Position numbers and translations under genes: made by a program. DNA of 64,000 nt from Haemophilus parainfluenzae ATCC 33392. GTDB taxonomy: Bacteria > Pseudomonadota > Gammaproteobacteria > Enterobacterales > Pasteurellaceae. The stretch spans positions 751,501-815,500 of the forward strand of contig NZ_CP133470.1 in the NCBI RefSeq assembly GCF_031191205.1, written 5' to 3'. Each line of letters opens with the position of its first letter. The first letter of the stretch is position 1. A model generated the notes under the pieces. That model was not told the DNA's origin. It did no database searches and saw nothing but the letters and a program-made list of their open reading frames with translations. Shown here piece by piece: positions 1-7,711 of the stretch.

Positions 1-508
1 AACCATAAGTTTGAGACACCCAAGGGATCACTTGAGAAGCAAGAATATTACCAATAGAGAAGCCACTTACTAAAAATGCACTGGCTTTTGTACGTAAATG
101 TTGTGGCCAACTTTCAATGGCATAAGAGGAAGAACAAGCATATTCACCCGCCATCCCCATACCGATAATCATACGGAAAATGAAAAGCCAAATATAACTG
201 GTGGATAGGCCGCACAAGAATGTGCCAACGGAATACGTGATAATGGAAACAATCATCGCCAAACGGCGGCCATATTTATCGGCAAAGCTACCAAAAATCG
301 CCCCACCTAATGGACGAGCCACAAAGGCCGCAAGTAATAATGTGGATGTTTCCGTTGTGCTCATGGCGAATTCTTTTTGAATATCCAAAAGCACATAAGT
401 GATAAGCATATAATCGAAGCCATCAAAAACATAACCTAACCAAGCCGCAAATAACGCTTTTTTTTGCGTAGGACTGACTTCTTTATACCATGGTAGTGAT
501 GTTGTCAT
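1..508 (-). CDS. nanX: MFS sialic-acid-type transporter (NanX/YjhB-like), C-terminus cut by window edge
   Basis: The first 169 residues of a major facilitator superfamily permease are present; the rest lies beyond the left edge. The N-terminus (LPWYKEV, then AAWLGYVFDGFDYM), the ADKYGRR loop motif and GMAGEYACSSSYAIESWP match the NanT/YjhB group of sialic acid carriers, and are closer to E. coli YjhB (NanX, importer of 2,7-anhydro-N-acetylneuraminate) than to NanT. The ATG at 508 is preceded by a strong AAAGGAGG. It is divergent from the regulator gene and shares with it an upstream region holding CRP-like sites. The neighbouring nanY-like gene supports an anhydro-sialic acid substrate. The family is certain; the substrate is inferred. 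Confidence 0.8.
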   Translation of the reverse strand, partial: MTTSLPWYKEVSPTQKKALFAAWLGYVFDGFDYMLITYVLLDIQKEFAMSTTETSTLLLAAFVARPLGGAIFGSFADKYGRRLAMIVSIITYSVGTFLCGLSTSYIWLFIFRMIIGMGMAGEYACSSSYAIESWPQHLRTKASAFLVSGFSIGNILASQVIPWVSQTYG

Positions 509-539
509 AACAACCTCCTTTCCTTGTATTTGAGAATTT

Positions 540-555
540 TGTGGTTTAGATCACA
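540..555. promoter_or_regulatory. CRP-like site in the nanX/regulator intergenic region
   Basis: TGTGG-TTTAGA-TCACA matches 14 of 16 bases of the symmetrical CRP consensus. It lies 32 bases upstream of the nanX start, so it may act on nanX, on the divergent regulator operon, or on both. Sialic acid uptake genes in Haemophilus are known to be CRP-dependent, which fits. Confidence 0.6.
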
Positions 556-596
556 GAATTTAAAATCACTGCTAATTTCTGCTTGCATAAATAAAG

Positions 597-617
597 ATAA
601 GACGTATGATGTCTTAT
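597..617. promoter_or_regulatory. Inverted repeat, candidate operator of the GntR/FCD regulator
   Basis: ATAAGAC and GTCTTAT form perfect 7-base arms separated by 7 bases, midway between the divergent nanX and regulator genes. The position and symmetry suit a dimeric winged-helix repressor, most simply the adjacent GntR-family protein. No published operator was matched. Confidence 0.45.
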
Positions 618-632
618 GTCAATTAAAGAGAA

Positions 633-648
633 TGAGAGCTGGATCACA
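633..648. promoter_or_regulatory. Second CRP-like site upstream of the regulator gene
   Basis: TGAGA-GCTGGA-TCACA agrees with the CRP consensus at 13 of 16 positions. It lies only about 23 bases before the regulator ATG at 671, so if CRP binds here it would probably overlap the regulator's promoter. Confidence 0.35.
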
Positions 649-670
649 AATTCAGAAAATAGATTAGAAA

Positions 671-1393
671 ATGAGAACAGAAATGAAAAAAACAAGTAAA
701 AAAGAAGCAAGTCTCGTTTTACAGGATAAAATCAAATCACTCATCATCAAACAAAATCTTAAATCTGGCGATTTGATGCCAACAGAAAATGAGTTGATTG
801 AACAACTTGGTGTGAGCCGTTCCAGTTTGCGTGAGGCCATTAAATCTTTAGAGGCGCTACACATTTTAGACATTCGCCATGGCGTCGGCACCTTTGTGAG
901 TGAATCCTCTCTTGTACCAATGATCCGTGGATTAAGCTTTCACACCCAGCTGAATTTACATAATGATCATAATCAGCTGATTAATATTTTGGATATTCGG
1001 GAAATTTTGGAATACGGTTTCGCTCCGATGGTTTTAGGAAAAATTAGCCAAGAACAGACCGCACTTTTGCAAAAATCAGTGGCCAATATGGAAAAAAATG
1101 CCCGTGAGCAAAAATTTTCGCCTAAAGATGAGTACCACATTCATTTAAAACTTTATGAACCATTAAATAACCCGTTACTGATTCAGTATTTAGATGCGTT
1201 TTGGCAAATTTATCAGCAAGTAGAAAAAGGCCTACCGCCACCAACACTTTCTCCTGAAAAATTAGCCATGCAACACCGTGAATTAATTGATGCGGTAGAA
1301 GCACATGATTTGGTACGCATGCAACGCGCGATCTTGCAATATTTCCAAAGTATTCGCCAACGCTTACAACAAGGAGGGCATGATGCAAACTAA
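671..1393 (+). CDS. GntR-family transcriptional regulator, FCD (FadR-like) subfamily
   Basis: This 240-residue protein has an N-terminal winged helix (about residues 10-78, with the GntR signature PTENELIEQLGVSRSSLREAIKSL) and a C-terminal helical FCD ligand domain. Candidate metal ligands in that domain lie around DEYHIH and the final HRELIDAVEAHD. It is divergent from the NanX-like transporter and overlaps the next oxidoreductase gene by 11 bases, so it is very likely the local repressor or activator responding to a sialic acid derivative. It plays the part NanR plays in E. coli but is not obviously its orthologue. An in-frame ATG at 683 is an alternative start; neither start has a strong ribosome site. 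Confidence 0.85.
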   Translation: MRTEMKKTSKKEASLVLQDKIKSLIIKQNLKSGDLMPTENELIEQLGVSRSSLREAIKSLEALHILDIRHGVGTFVSESSLVPMIRGLSFHTQLNLHNDHNQLINILDIREILEYGFAPMVLGKISQEQTALLQKSVANMEKNAREQKFSPKDEYHIHLKLYEPLNNPLLIQYLDAFWQIYQQVEKGLPPPTLSPEKLAMQHRELIDAVEAHDLVRMQRAILQYFQSIRQRLQQGGHDAN

Positions 1394-2456
1394 TGGACTA
1401 AACATTGCCTTAATCGGCTGCGGCTTTTTTGGCGTTCAGTTGGCTTCCGCATTTGATAAAGCCCAAGCAAACTTAATTGCGGTGACCGATATCAATCCTT
1501 CTCTTGCACAAAAACTTGCAGATCAATACGGCAGCCAAGCCTTTTTTAGTGTGGAAGAAATGTTGGCTGAAACCAAACCTGATTTAGTGGTTATCGCCAC
1601 ACCAAACTACGCCCATTATTCTCCGGCTATTTTGGCGTTAAACGCTGGCTGTCATGTCTTTATTGAAACGCCTTTTACCTTAAGCTCTTCTCAAGGCCAA
1701 CATTTACGCCGTCTTGCCGAAGAAAAAGGCAAATTCATTTTTGTGGGCCATTTAGAACGTACATTACCTGGCATGTTGAAAGTCAAAGCGGCTTTAGAAC
1801 AAGGAAAATTAGGCCGCATTACGGTAGCTCGTGCCATGCGTCAGCGTTGGATTGAAAATCTACCAAACAAAGAATGGTGGAAATTAGATGCCAATCTTAC
1901 GGGCGGCGAGCTTTTCCACCTTATTCACGAACTGGATTTACTCTGTTGGTTATTAGGCGATATTGAGGCGGTCTTTGCTCAAGCGGCTAATCAAGCGCAT
2001 CACGATACGCCAGACAGCCGTGATGTGTTGCAGTTGCTATTACGTTTTAAAAATGGCGTGTTAGGCTCGCTCGAAATGGGCACAGCTTATCGATTACACC
2101 AATGGGGCATTCAAATTCATGGTGAAAACGGTGTGATTGAAGTCAATTTCTTTACCTCAAGTGTCACATTTAATTATCTAGATGGAAAAATAGAACACGT
2201 TGATTTATTTGATGAATTTGAGGCTGATTTATCTTTACGCGAAAGTGCCAAAGGCACACAGCAATATAATGTCACCCACGCACCTTGCCAACTTTGGTTA
2301 AGCCGAGCGGCTGAAATCGAAGTGCAAAGCGTGGTAGAGCACTTAACGCAAGGAAAAACCAGCCCATTAAGTCTATGTTTAACTGAAGCCATCGAAGTTG
2401 CAGAAGCAGCGAAGCAATCCATGGTAACGGAAAAACAAATCTCAGTGAAAAAATAA
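1383..2456 (+). CDS. Gfo/Idh/MocA-family oxidoreductase with altered EKP motif
   Basis: A 357-residue member of the Gfo/Idh/MocA family. The Rossmann glycine motif (GCGFFG) is at about residues 13-18, ATPNYAH follows, and the C-terminal half holds the substrate domain with FHLIHELD. Where typical members, including the next gene, carry the EKP lysine, this protein reads ETP (IETPFTLSSS), so a conserved active-site residue is missing. AAGGAGG at 1371-1377 fits the ATG at 1383 (5-base gap) better than the adjoining ATG at 1380. It is co-transcribed with the regulator and nanY. It may act on another sugar acid, use a modified mechanism, or be non-catalytic; the substrate is not known from sequence. 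Confidence 0.85.
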   Translation: MQTNGLNIALIGCGFFGVQLASAFDKAQANLIAVTDINPSLAQKLADQYGSQAFFSVEEMLAETKPDLVVIATPNYAHYSPAILALNAGCHVFIETPFTLSSSQGQHLRRLAEEKGKFIFVGHLERTLPGMLKVKAALEQGKLGRITVARAMRQRWIENLPNKEWWKLDANLTGGELFHLIHELDLLCWLLGDIEAVFAQAANQAHHDTPDSRDVLQLLLRFKNGVLGSLEMGTAYRLHQWGIQIHGENGVIEVNFFTSSVTFNYLDGKIEHVDLFDEFEADLSLRESAKGTQQYNVTHAPCQLWLSRAAEIEVQSVVEHLTQGKTSPLSLCLTEAIEVAEAAKQSMVTEKQISVKK

Positions 2457-2466
2457 GGAGTTTATT

Positions 2467-3573
2467 ATGATGCGATATGGTGTTGTTGGCGTTGGCTATT
2501 TTGGTGCGGATTTAGCCCGTTTCATGAATGAATTTGATGATGCACAGATTACCATGGTATACGACCCTGAAAATGGTGAAACCATTGCGAAAGAATTACA
2601 ATGCGTAGCGGCAAAATCGCTTGAAGAATTAGTCACTTCCCCTGAGGTGGATTGCGTAATTGTCGCCACTCCAAACTACTTACACAAAGAACCGGTAATC
2701 CTAGCAGCGAAAAACAAAAAACACGTTTTCTGTGAAAAACCAATCGCCTTAAGTTATCAAGACTGTGACGACATGGTCCGCGCTTGCGAAGAAAATGGCG
2801 TTACCTTTATGGCTGGCCACGTGATGAACTTCTTTAACGGTGTTCACCATGCCAAAGAATTAATCAATCAAGGCGTGATCGGTAAAGTGCTTTATTGCCA
2901 CACCGCACGTAATGGCTGGGAAGAACAACAACCAACCATTTCATGGAAAAAAATCCGTGAAAAATCTGGCGGTCACTTATACCACCATATTCACGAATTA
3001 GACTGCGTACAATTCATTATGGGTGGCATGCCAAAAACCGTTACCATGGCAGCCGCCAATGTTGCACACAAAGGCGAAAAATTCGGTGATGAAGACGATA
3101 TGATTTTTGTCACCATGGAATACGATGATAATCGCTTCGCAGTTCTAGAATGGGGTTCCGCTTTCCGTTGGGGTGAGCATTATGTATTAATTCAAGGGGA
3201 AAAAGGTGCGATCAAACTTGATATGTACAATACCAAAGGCACCCTTCGCGTGGATGGAAAAGACACCTATTTCCTCATTCACGAAACCCAAGAAGAAGAT
3301 GATGACCGCACCCGTATTTACAACAGCACAGAAATGGACGGTGCGATTCAATACGGTAAACCAGGCAAACGCACACCGCTCTGGTTGAGTTCTATCATGA
3401 AAAAAGAAATGCGTTATTTAAACGATATTCTTCATGGTATGGAACCAACTGAGGAATTTGCAAAATTACTCACCGGTGAAGCTGCTCGTGCGGCTATCGC
3501 TACTGCCGATGCATGTACTCGTTCTCGTTACGAAAACCGCAAAGTTGATTTATCAGAAATCATCGGCAAATAA
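2467..3573 (+). CDS. nanY: NanY/YjhC-like NAD-dependent oxidoreductase for anhydro- or dehydro-sialic acids
   Basis: This 368-residue Gfo/Idh protein is recognisably E. coli YjhC (NanY) over its whole length: YGVVGVGYFGA at the N-terminus, the intact CEKPIALSY motif, GGHLYHHIHELDCVQ, and HETQEEDDD in the substrate domain. YjhC uses NAD redox cycling to convert 2,7-anhydro-N-acetylneuraminate or the 2,3-didehydro form into ordinary N-acetylneuraminate in the cytoplasm. AAGGAG at 2455-2460 lies 6 bases before the ATG at 2467. It starts 10 bases after the previous gene and ends just before an uptake-signal hairpin, so it is probably the last gene of a three-gene operon serving the adjacent transporter. 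Confidence 0.9.
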   Translation: MMRYGVVGVGYFGADLARFMNEFDDAQITMVYDPENGETIAKELQCVAAKSLEELVTSPEVDCVIVATPNYLHKEPVILAAKNKKHVFCEKPIALSYQDCDDMVRACEENGVTFMAGHVMNFFNGVHHAKELINQGVIGKVLYCHTARNGWEEQQPTISWKKIREKSGGHLYHHIHELDCVQFIMGGMPKTVTMAAANVAHKGEKFGDEDDMIFVTMEYDDNRFAVLEWGSAFRWGEHYVLIQGEKGAIKLDMYNTKGTLRVDGKDTYFLIHETQEEDDDRTRIYNSTEMDGAIQYGKPGKRTPLWLSSIMKKEMRYLNDILHGMEPTEEFAKLLTGEAARAAIATADACTRSRYENRKVDLSEIIGK

Positions 3574-3589
3574 AAATAAGATAAAAATT

Positions 3590-3623
3590 AACCGCACTTT
3601 GGTTGAGAAGTCAAAGTGCGGTT
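3590..3623 (+). terminator. Hairpin of two inverted uptake signals after nanY
   Basis: AACCGCACTTTG and CAAAGTGCGGTT form a 12-base perfect stem around a short loop. Paired Haemophilus uptake signals are a common terminator form in this family. The base run after it is only partly T-rich, so termination strength is uncertain. Confidence 0.6.
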
Positions 3624-3759
3624 ACTTTGCATGAGATATATTACTCAAGGTTAAAGAAAAAACCTAAAGCCAAAGGTTTAGATCTGAAAAGACATATAGA
3701 TAATATTTTGCAGAAACTACAGCTTGCAGTTCTCTATAATGAATTAAAAGGAAAAATAA

Positions 3760-4530
3760 ATGCTGTCGGCAATATTACATGGGAAGAAGACAGGTAGTGG
3801 ACTAGCCGGAACCAGATTAAAAATAGGAGAAACGCAAGGAGCAGAGGATATTTTGACATCAAGTGTTTTTGAAAGAATAGCTTATTTACCCGATGAAGTA
3901 TTTAGCCTATTTATTCAAAATCTTCTTAATGGTTATGATTTTGGTCACTTATACGAAATAGAATTCTGGCCATATTGGGAAATAAATAACGCCAGAATCG
4001 AGCCCGATGTCGTCTTATTTAATCAAATGCAACAAACCATTATTGTCGAAGCCAAACGATACGATAATACCCAGCAACAATACGCGTATCAACTCGCTAA
4101 TGAAATTCAGGCTGCTTATAACAATGAAATAAACGATCCTATTTTACTAACTGTTGGTGGAATGCATGAATATAGTGCCAAAAACAAGAAACAATTAAAG
4201 AAACAAATAGACGATATACTACAAGCTAGAAATCTTGAAATCACTTATCAATTATATGTTAAAAGCTGGCAAGACATTTATTTGACTTTAGAGCAGGCTA
4301 TAAAAGAAGACAAAGCTCAATTTCTACAAAGGCTACTTAGCGATATTAGGGAAGCCTACGATTGGCATGATATTCGTTATAAACCTTACCAATGGCTAAA
4401 AGAATTAAAAGAACAAAAGATTACTTATACTGAATACCCTCAATTAATTAAGCAAAAAAACACATGGATTCAATTAAAACCCATTAATTTAACACATGAA
4501 AAATTTCCCTCTTTTCTAGGAGAATGCTAA
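3760..4530 (+). CDS. Unrecognised protein with a PD-(D/E)XK nuclease-like motif
   Basis: A 256-residue cytosolic protein with no signal peptide or membrane segment. Residues 81-99 contain EPDVV, then after a short hairpin VEAKR: the Pro-Asp, Glu-X-Lys pattern of PD-(D/E)XK nucleases. A helix with acidic residues (GAED, about 27-30) lies upstream, as expected for that fold. The C-terminal part is helical, charged and lysine-rich. AAAAGG at 3746-3751 supports the ATG at 3760. Its stop overlaps the next start by one base (TAATG), so the two products are probably made together. It may be a defence, DNA-repair or mobile-element nuclease. The family is not identified and catalysis is inferred from the motif alone. 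Confidence 0.7.
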   Translation: MLSAILHGKKTGSGLAGTRLKIGETQGAEDILTSSVFERIAYLPDEVFSLFIQNLLNGYDFGHLYEIEFWPYWEINNARIEPDVVLFNQMQQTIIVEAKRYDNTQQQYAYQLANEIQAAYNNEINDPILLTVGGMHEYSAKNKKQLKKQIDDILQARNLEITYQLYVKSWQDIYLTLEQAIKEDKAQFLQRLLSDIREAYDWHDIRYKPYQWLKELKEQKITYTEYPQLIKQKNTWIQLKPINLTHEKFPSFLGEC

Positions 4531-5153
4531 TGAACCAAAATGATATGAACCTTATTCTACAAGATGTCAGAAAGGCCTACCGATTGCTAGCTGATTATCA
4601 ACAAAGAATTATTGAATTAATTACCTTCATAAAAAAAGAACTAGATATTGAACATTATTCCCAGTCAATACCAAATTCCTTGGCCCCTGTTTCTATGCAT
4701 AAAATTTATAATATTGGGGATGGTATTGGTTGGCAATTTTTACCAATGATGAACTTAACCTTATTACTGCATAAAACTCATAGCATTCCTGCTGGTGAAG
4801 AATGGCAAAATCACATTAAGCCAAATGATTTAGTCTTTAGTATAGAAATAGCTTCTGATGAAAATAATGATGGTGATCTATCCCCTATTAATAGTAAAAG
4901 CGAGCTCCAAATCTATATTTATAAATGTATAAAATATAAAAGAAAAAATAATTGGTATCGTGATGTTTGGGAAATTTTCGAATATCCAGAGTTTGGTAAA
5001 GCTACACCCTATCAAAATAAATCAAGTGAAATTGAATACGAAATCTATGGTGAATCTTTAGATTTATCTGAAATGTATGACGAGGAAAGTGTGAGATCGA
5101 CTCTTGATGCCTTTAGAAAACGCGCTTCTGAGAAACTAAAACAAGAAATCTAA
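4530..5153 (+). CDS. Unrecognised partner of the nuclease-like protein
   Basis: A 207-residue acidic protein of no family known to me. The N-terminal 40 residues look helical, possibly coiled-coil (VRKAYRLLADYQQRIIELI). A middle section rich in aromatic residues follows (GDGIGWQFLPMMNL), then WYRDVWEIFEYPEFG and a charged helical C-terminus. AGGAG at 4518-4522 is 7 bases before the ATG at 4530; the earlier ATG at 4524 is too close to it. Translational overlap with the nuclease-like gene and a shared terminator suggest one functional unit, perhaps a binding, targeting or inhibitory subunit. The codons are AT-rich compared with neighbouring housekeeping genes, which hints at acquisition. Confidence 0.7.
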   Translation: MNQNDMNLILQDVRKAYRLLADYQQRIIELITFIKKELDIEHYSQSIPNSLAPVSMHKIYNIGDGIGWQFLPMMNLTLLLHKTHSIPAGEEWQNHIKPNDLVFSIEIASDENNDGDLSPINSKSELQIYIYKCIKYKRKNNWYRDVWEIFEYPEFGKATPYQNKSSEIEYEIYGESLDLSEMYDEESVRSTLDAFRKRASEKLKQEI

Positions 5154-5179
5154 AATATACTGTAGAATACCGCACTCCT

Positions 5180-5216
5180 AACCGCACTTACCAAAAAAGT
5201 GCGGTTGTTTTTTTTG
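5180..5216 (+). terminator. Uptake-signal hairpin terminator of the nuclease-like pair
   Basis: AACCGCACTT and AAGTGCGGTT form the stem and a run of eight T follows on the + strand. This is a good intrinsic terminator built from two inverted uptake signals. Confidence 0.8.
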
Positions 5217-5232
5217 AATGTTTTTAAGAAAC

Positions 5233-5865
5233 TTACGGCGATAACCGCTCTCTTTCCCATTTCCCCTCATTGTATAAATAACAAATTCTGTCATGTAAAC
5301 GACTTGGGCGACCTTGCCAGAATTCTATGCGATCAGGAATCACAAGATAGCCACCCCAATGTGGTGGGCGTGGCACATTTAATGGATGTTTTGCTGCAAT
5401 CAACGCGGCTTTTGCTAATAAAGATTTGTGGCTAGAAATGACCGCACTTTGCTCACTGGCCCAAGCGCCAATTCGGCTGGTGTAAGGGCGCGTTGCAAAA
5501 TATTCATCTGATTGTTCAGGCGAGATTTTTTCGGCTTTGCCCTCAATACGAACAGAACGTTCTAATTCAGGCCAAAAGAATGTCAGGGCGACGAAAGGAT
5601 GATGTTCTATGGCGCGACCTTTTCGGCTGTGATAGTTCGTGAAAAATACGAAGCCTTGTTCGTTCACTTCTTTCAACAGCACCATTCGACTTGTTGGACG
5701 CCCCTCTTCATTGACTGTCGCGACATTAACACCTGTCGGCTCATTGACTTTAGCCGTAATCGCTTCGTTGAGCCATTTTTCAAATTGTTTTATTGGATTG
5801 GGATCGCAATCATGCTGAGAAAGCGCCTGTTTGCAATAATCCTCACGAATATCATGTAAGTCCAT
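5233..5865 (-). CDS. pdxH: Pyridoxamine/pyridoxine 5'-phosphate oxidase
   Basis: A 210-residue FMN-dependent oxidase that makes pyridoxal 5'-phosphate from the pyridoxamine or pyridoxine phosphates, the last step of vitamin B6 synthesis and salvage. Features of the family are [24 protein letters not shown] in the FMN and substrate region, then [17 protein letters not shown] and the C-terminal [11 protein letters not shown] motif. The ATG at 5865 (MDLHDIRED) has AAAGGAGAAAG just upstream, so the longer reading from further upstream was not used. It stands alone between two hairpins and is probably a single-gene transcript. Confidence 0.95.
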   Translation of the reverse strand: MDLHDIREDYCKQALSQHDCDPNPIKQFEKWLNEAITAKVNEPTGVNVATVNEEGRPTSRMVLLKEVNEQGFVFFTNYHSRKGRAIEHHPFVALTFFWPELERSVRIEGKAEKISPEQSDEYFATRPYTSRIGAWASEQSAVISSHKSLLAKAALIAAKHPLNVPRPPHWGGYLVIPDRIEFWQGRPSRLHDRICYLYNEGKWERERLSP

Positions 5866-5889
5866 TTTCTTTCTCCTTTTGCTTGAAAA

Positions 5890-5916
5890 CAAAAAGCCCT
5901 TGCAACTGCAAGGGCT
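5890..5916 (-). terminator. Intrinsic terminator of the binding-lipoprotein gene
   Basis: On the minus strand AGCCCTTGCA pairs with TGCAAGGGCT and TTTTTG follows. It lies between the stop at 5932 and the pdxH ribosome site, so the two genes are transcribed separately. Confidence 0.75.
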
Positions 5917-5931
5917 AGTATAGTCCGTTAA

Positions 5932-7578
5932 TTATTTACCATCAACACTCACGCCATAAAACGCATCATAGCCGAATGGGCTTTGTACGTAGCCTTTTAC
6001 GCGAGGGCTAAGTGGTGCGAAACCAACAGAGTGCGCAACTGGAATCCACGGTGCTTGCTCATGGAAAATCACTTGTGCTTGTTTATAAAGCGCTGCACGT
6101 TCTTCTTTATTCGTTAAGCCAATTGCTTTATCTAATAAGGAATCAAATTCTGCATTTTTGAAACGAGCAAAGTTTGAGTTACCAGCATTAGCACTTGCAA
6201 GTAATGGAGAAAGGAAGTTATCCGGATCACCGTTATCACCTGACCAACCGAAGATACCTGCCGTTAATTCGCCTGCTTTAGCACGTTTTTGATAGTCAGC
6301 CCATTCAAATGTGACTGGATTTGCTTTTACGCCAACTTTCGCCCAGTCTGCCATCACTAGTTCAGCCATACGTTTTGGATTTGGGTTAGACGCACGCACT
6401 ACTGGTTGAATCCAGAAGTCCGTTTCAAAACCGTTTGGATAACCTGCTTCCGCTAAAAGCTGTTTCGCTTTCTCTGGATCATACGGATAATCTTGGATTT
6501 CGTCGTTATAACTCCAAATTGTTGGCGGTAGTGGGTTTTTCGCTGCAGTGCCCGCACCTTGATAAACCGCTTCAATAATTGCTTTTTTATCTACCGCATA
6601 GTTCAATGCTTGGCGTACTTTCACATTATCAAACGGTGCTTTTTCTGTATTGAATGCAATATATGCCACGTTCAAACCTTTTTGTTCCAAAAGCTGTACT
6701 TTCGGATCAGTTTTCATTTTGGCTAAATCCGCCACGTTCGGGAATAAAATTAAATCACAAGAACCCGCTTGTAACTTCGCATAACGCGTAGTCGCATCTG
6801 GTACGATGCTGATGACTAAACGATCAAGCGGTGTACGACCTTTCCAATAGGTTTCATTCGCTACGTATTGTGCCGCTTGGTCAGTTTTGTAATCCACAAA
6901 AATAAACGGACCTGTACCTACCGGTTTGTTATCGATCGTTTCTGGTTTGCCAGCTTTCAACATCGCATCCGCATATTCAGCTGAGTAAATAGAAATAAAG
7001 TCCATACCCAAGCTTGCTAAGAAAGTCGCATCTTTTTTATTCAAGGTGATACGAACGGTGTTGTCATCCACTTTCTCAACTGATTTTAATAAATCTGGGA
7101 ATTTCATCGCTTTGAAATACGGATAAGTCCCTTTCGATACATTGTGATAAGAGTGGTTAGGATCTAACTGACGTTGGAAAGAAAAGACCACATCATCCGC
7201 ATTAAAATCACGTGTTGGCGTAAATTCTTTTGTCGTATGGAATTTCACCCCTTTACGTAGATGGAACGTATAAGTTAAACCATCGTCACTGATCTCCCAG
7301 CTTTCAGCCAAGGCTGGCTCAAGATCTGTAGAGCCTTTTTTGAATTCAACCAAACGGTTATATACTTGTTGTGAACTCGCATTGTAAGATGTACCTTCCA
7401 TTACTAATGCTGGGCTAAAGCTAAGTGGTGCTTTCGCTGTACAGTACACAAATGTGTTATTACCTGAAGGTTTTGCTGTTTCTGCTTTTGCATTTTCTTT
7501 TGTCGCAGAACCAGATTGATCACAAGCTGCTAAAAACAAACTAGCTGCAATAAGAGTTAAGGTCGCTTTTAATTTCAT
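5932..7578 (-). CDS. hbpA: Periplasmic solute-binding lipoprotein, DppA/HbpA type (SBP family 5)
   Basis: This 548-residue lipoprotein has a lipobox (LFLAAC) that places lipidated cysteine at about residue 20. The rest is an extracellular family 5 binding domain, with the typical LAESWEISDDGLTYTFHLRKGVKFH start and Gly-Asp-Pro-Asp (NGDPDNF) region. In Haemophilus the closest protein is HbpA, first described as haem-binding and later as a glutathione-binding protein (GbpA) that feeds the Dpp permease. No permease genes are adjacent. AAGGAA precedes the ATG at 7578. The family is certain; haem, glutathione or dipeptide cannot be told apart from sequence. Confidence 0.85.
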   Translation of the reverse strand: MKLKATLTLIAASLFLAACDQSGSATKENAKAETAKPSGNNTFVYCTAKAPLSFSPALVMEGTSYNASSQQVYNRLVEFKKGSTDLEPALAESWEISDDGLTYTFHLRKGVKFHTTKEFTPTRDFNADDVVFSFQRQLDPNHSYHNVSKGTYPYFKAMKFPDLLKSVEKVDDNTVRITLNKKDATFLASLGMDFISIYSAEYADAMLKAGKPETIDNKPVGTGPFIFVDYKTDQAAQYVANETYWKGRTPLDRLVISIVPDATTRYAKLQAGSCDLILFPNVADLAKMKTDPKVQLLEQKGLNVAYIAFNTEKAPFDNVKVRQALNYAVDKKAIIEAVYQGAGTAAKNPLPPTIWSYNDEIQDYPYDPEKAKQLLAEAGYPNGFETDFWIQPVVRASNPNPKRMAELVMADWAKVGVKANPVTFEWADYQKRAKAGELTAGIFGWSGDNGDPDNFLSPLLASANAGNSNFARFKNAEFDSLLDKAIGLTNKEERAALYKQAQVIFHEQAPWIPVAHSVGFAPLSPRVKGYVQSPFGYDAFYGVSVDGK

Positions 7579-7711
7579 AAGTTTTCCTTCTTTAATCGGG
7601 CAAAACACCCAAACATGAATATAAAATTTTACTTAAGATATAAGCAAATCAAACTTTTAAGAAATAAGAAAAAGATCTTTCTTATAACAAATTAGACTAA
7701 GGCATTTAATA

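Noticed and set aside
3735..3740. TATAAT as a promoter for the nuclease-like pair
   Set aside because: A start from this box would fall on the ribosome site and no -35 box lies at a usual distance.
3603..3797. 64-codon open frame before the nuclease-like gene
   Set aside because: It starts inside the uptake-signal hairpin, has no ribosome site, and overlaps the better supported gene at 3760 in another frame.
7664..7685. Palindrome ATAAGAAA/TTTCTTAT after the HsrA-like gene
   Set aside because: It is AT-only apart from the loop and lacks a T-run on the coding side, so it is too weak to call a terminator.
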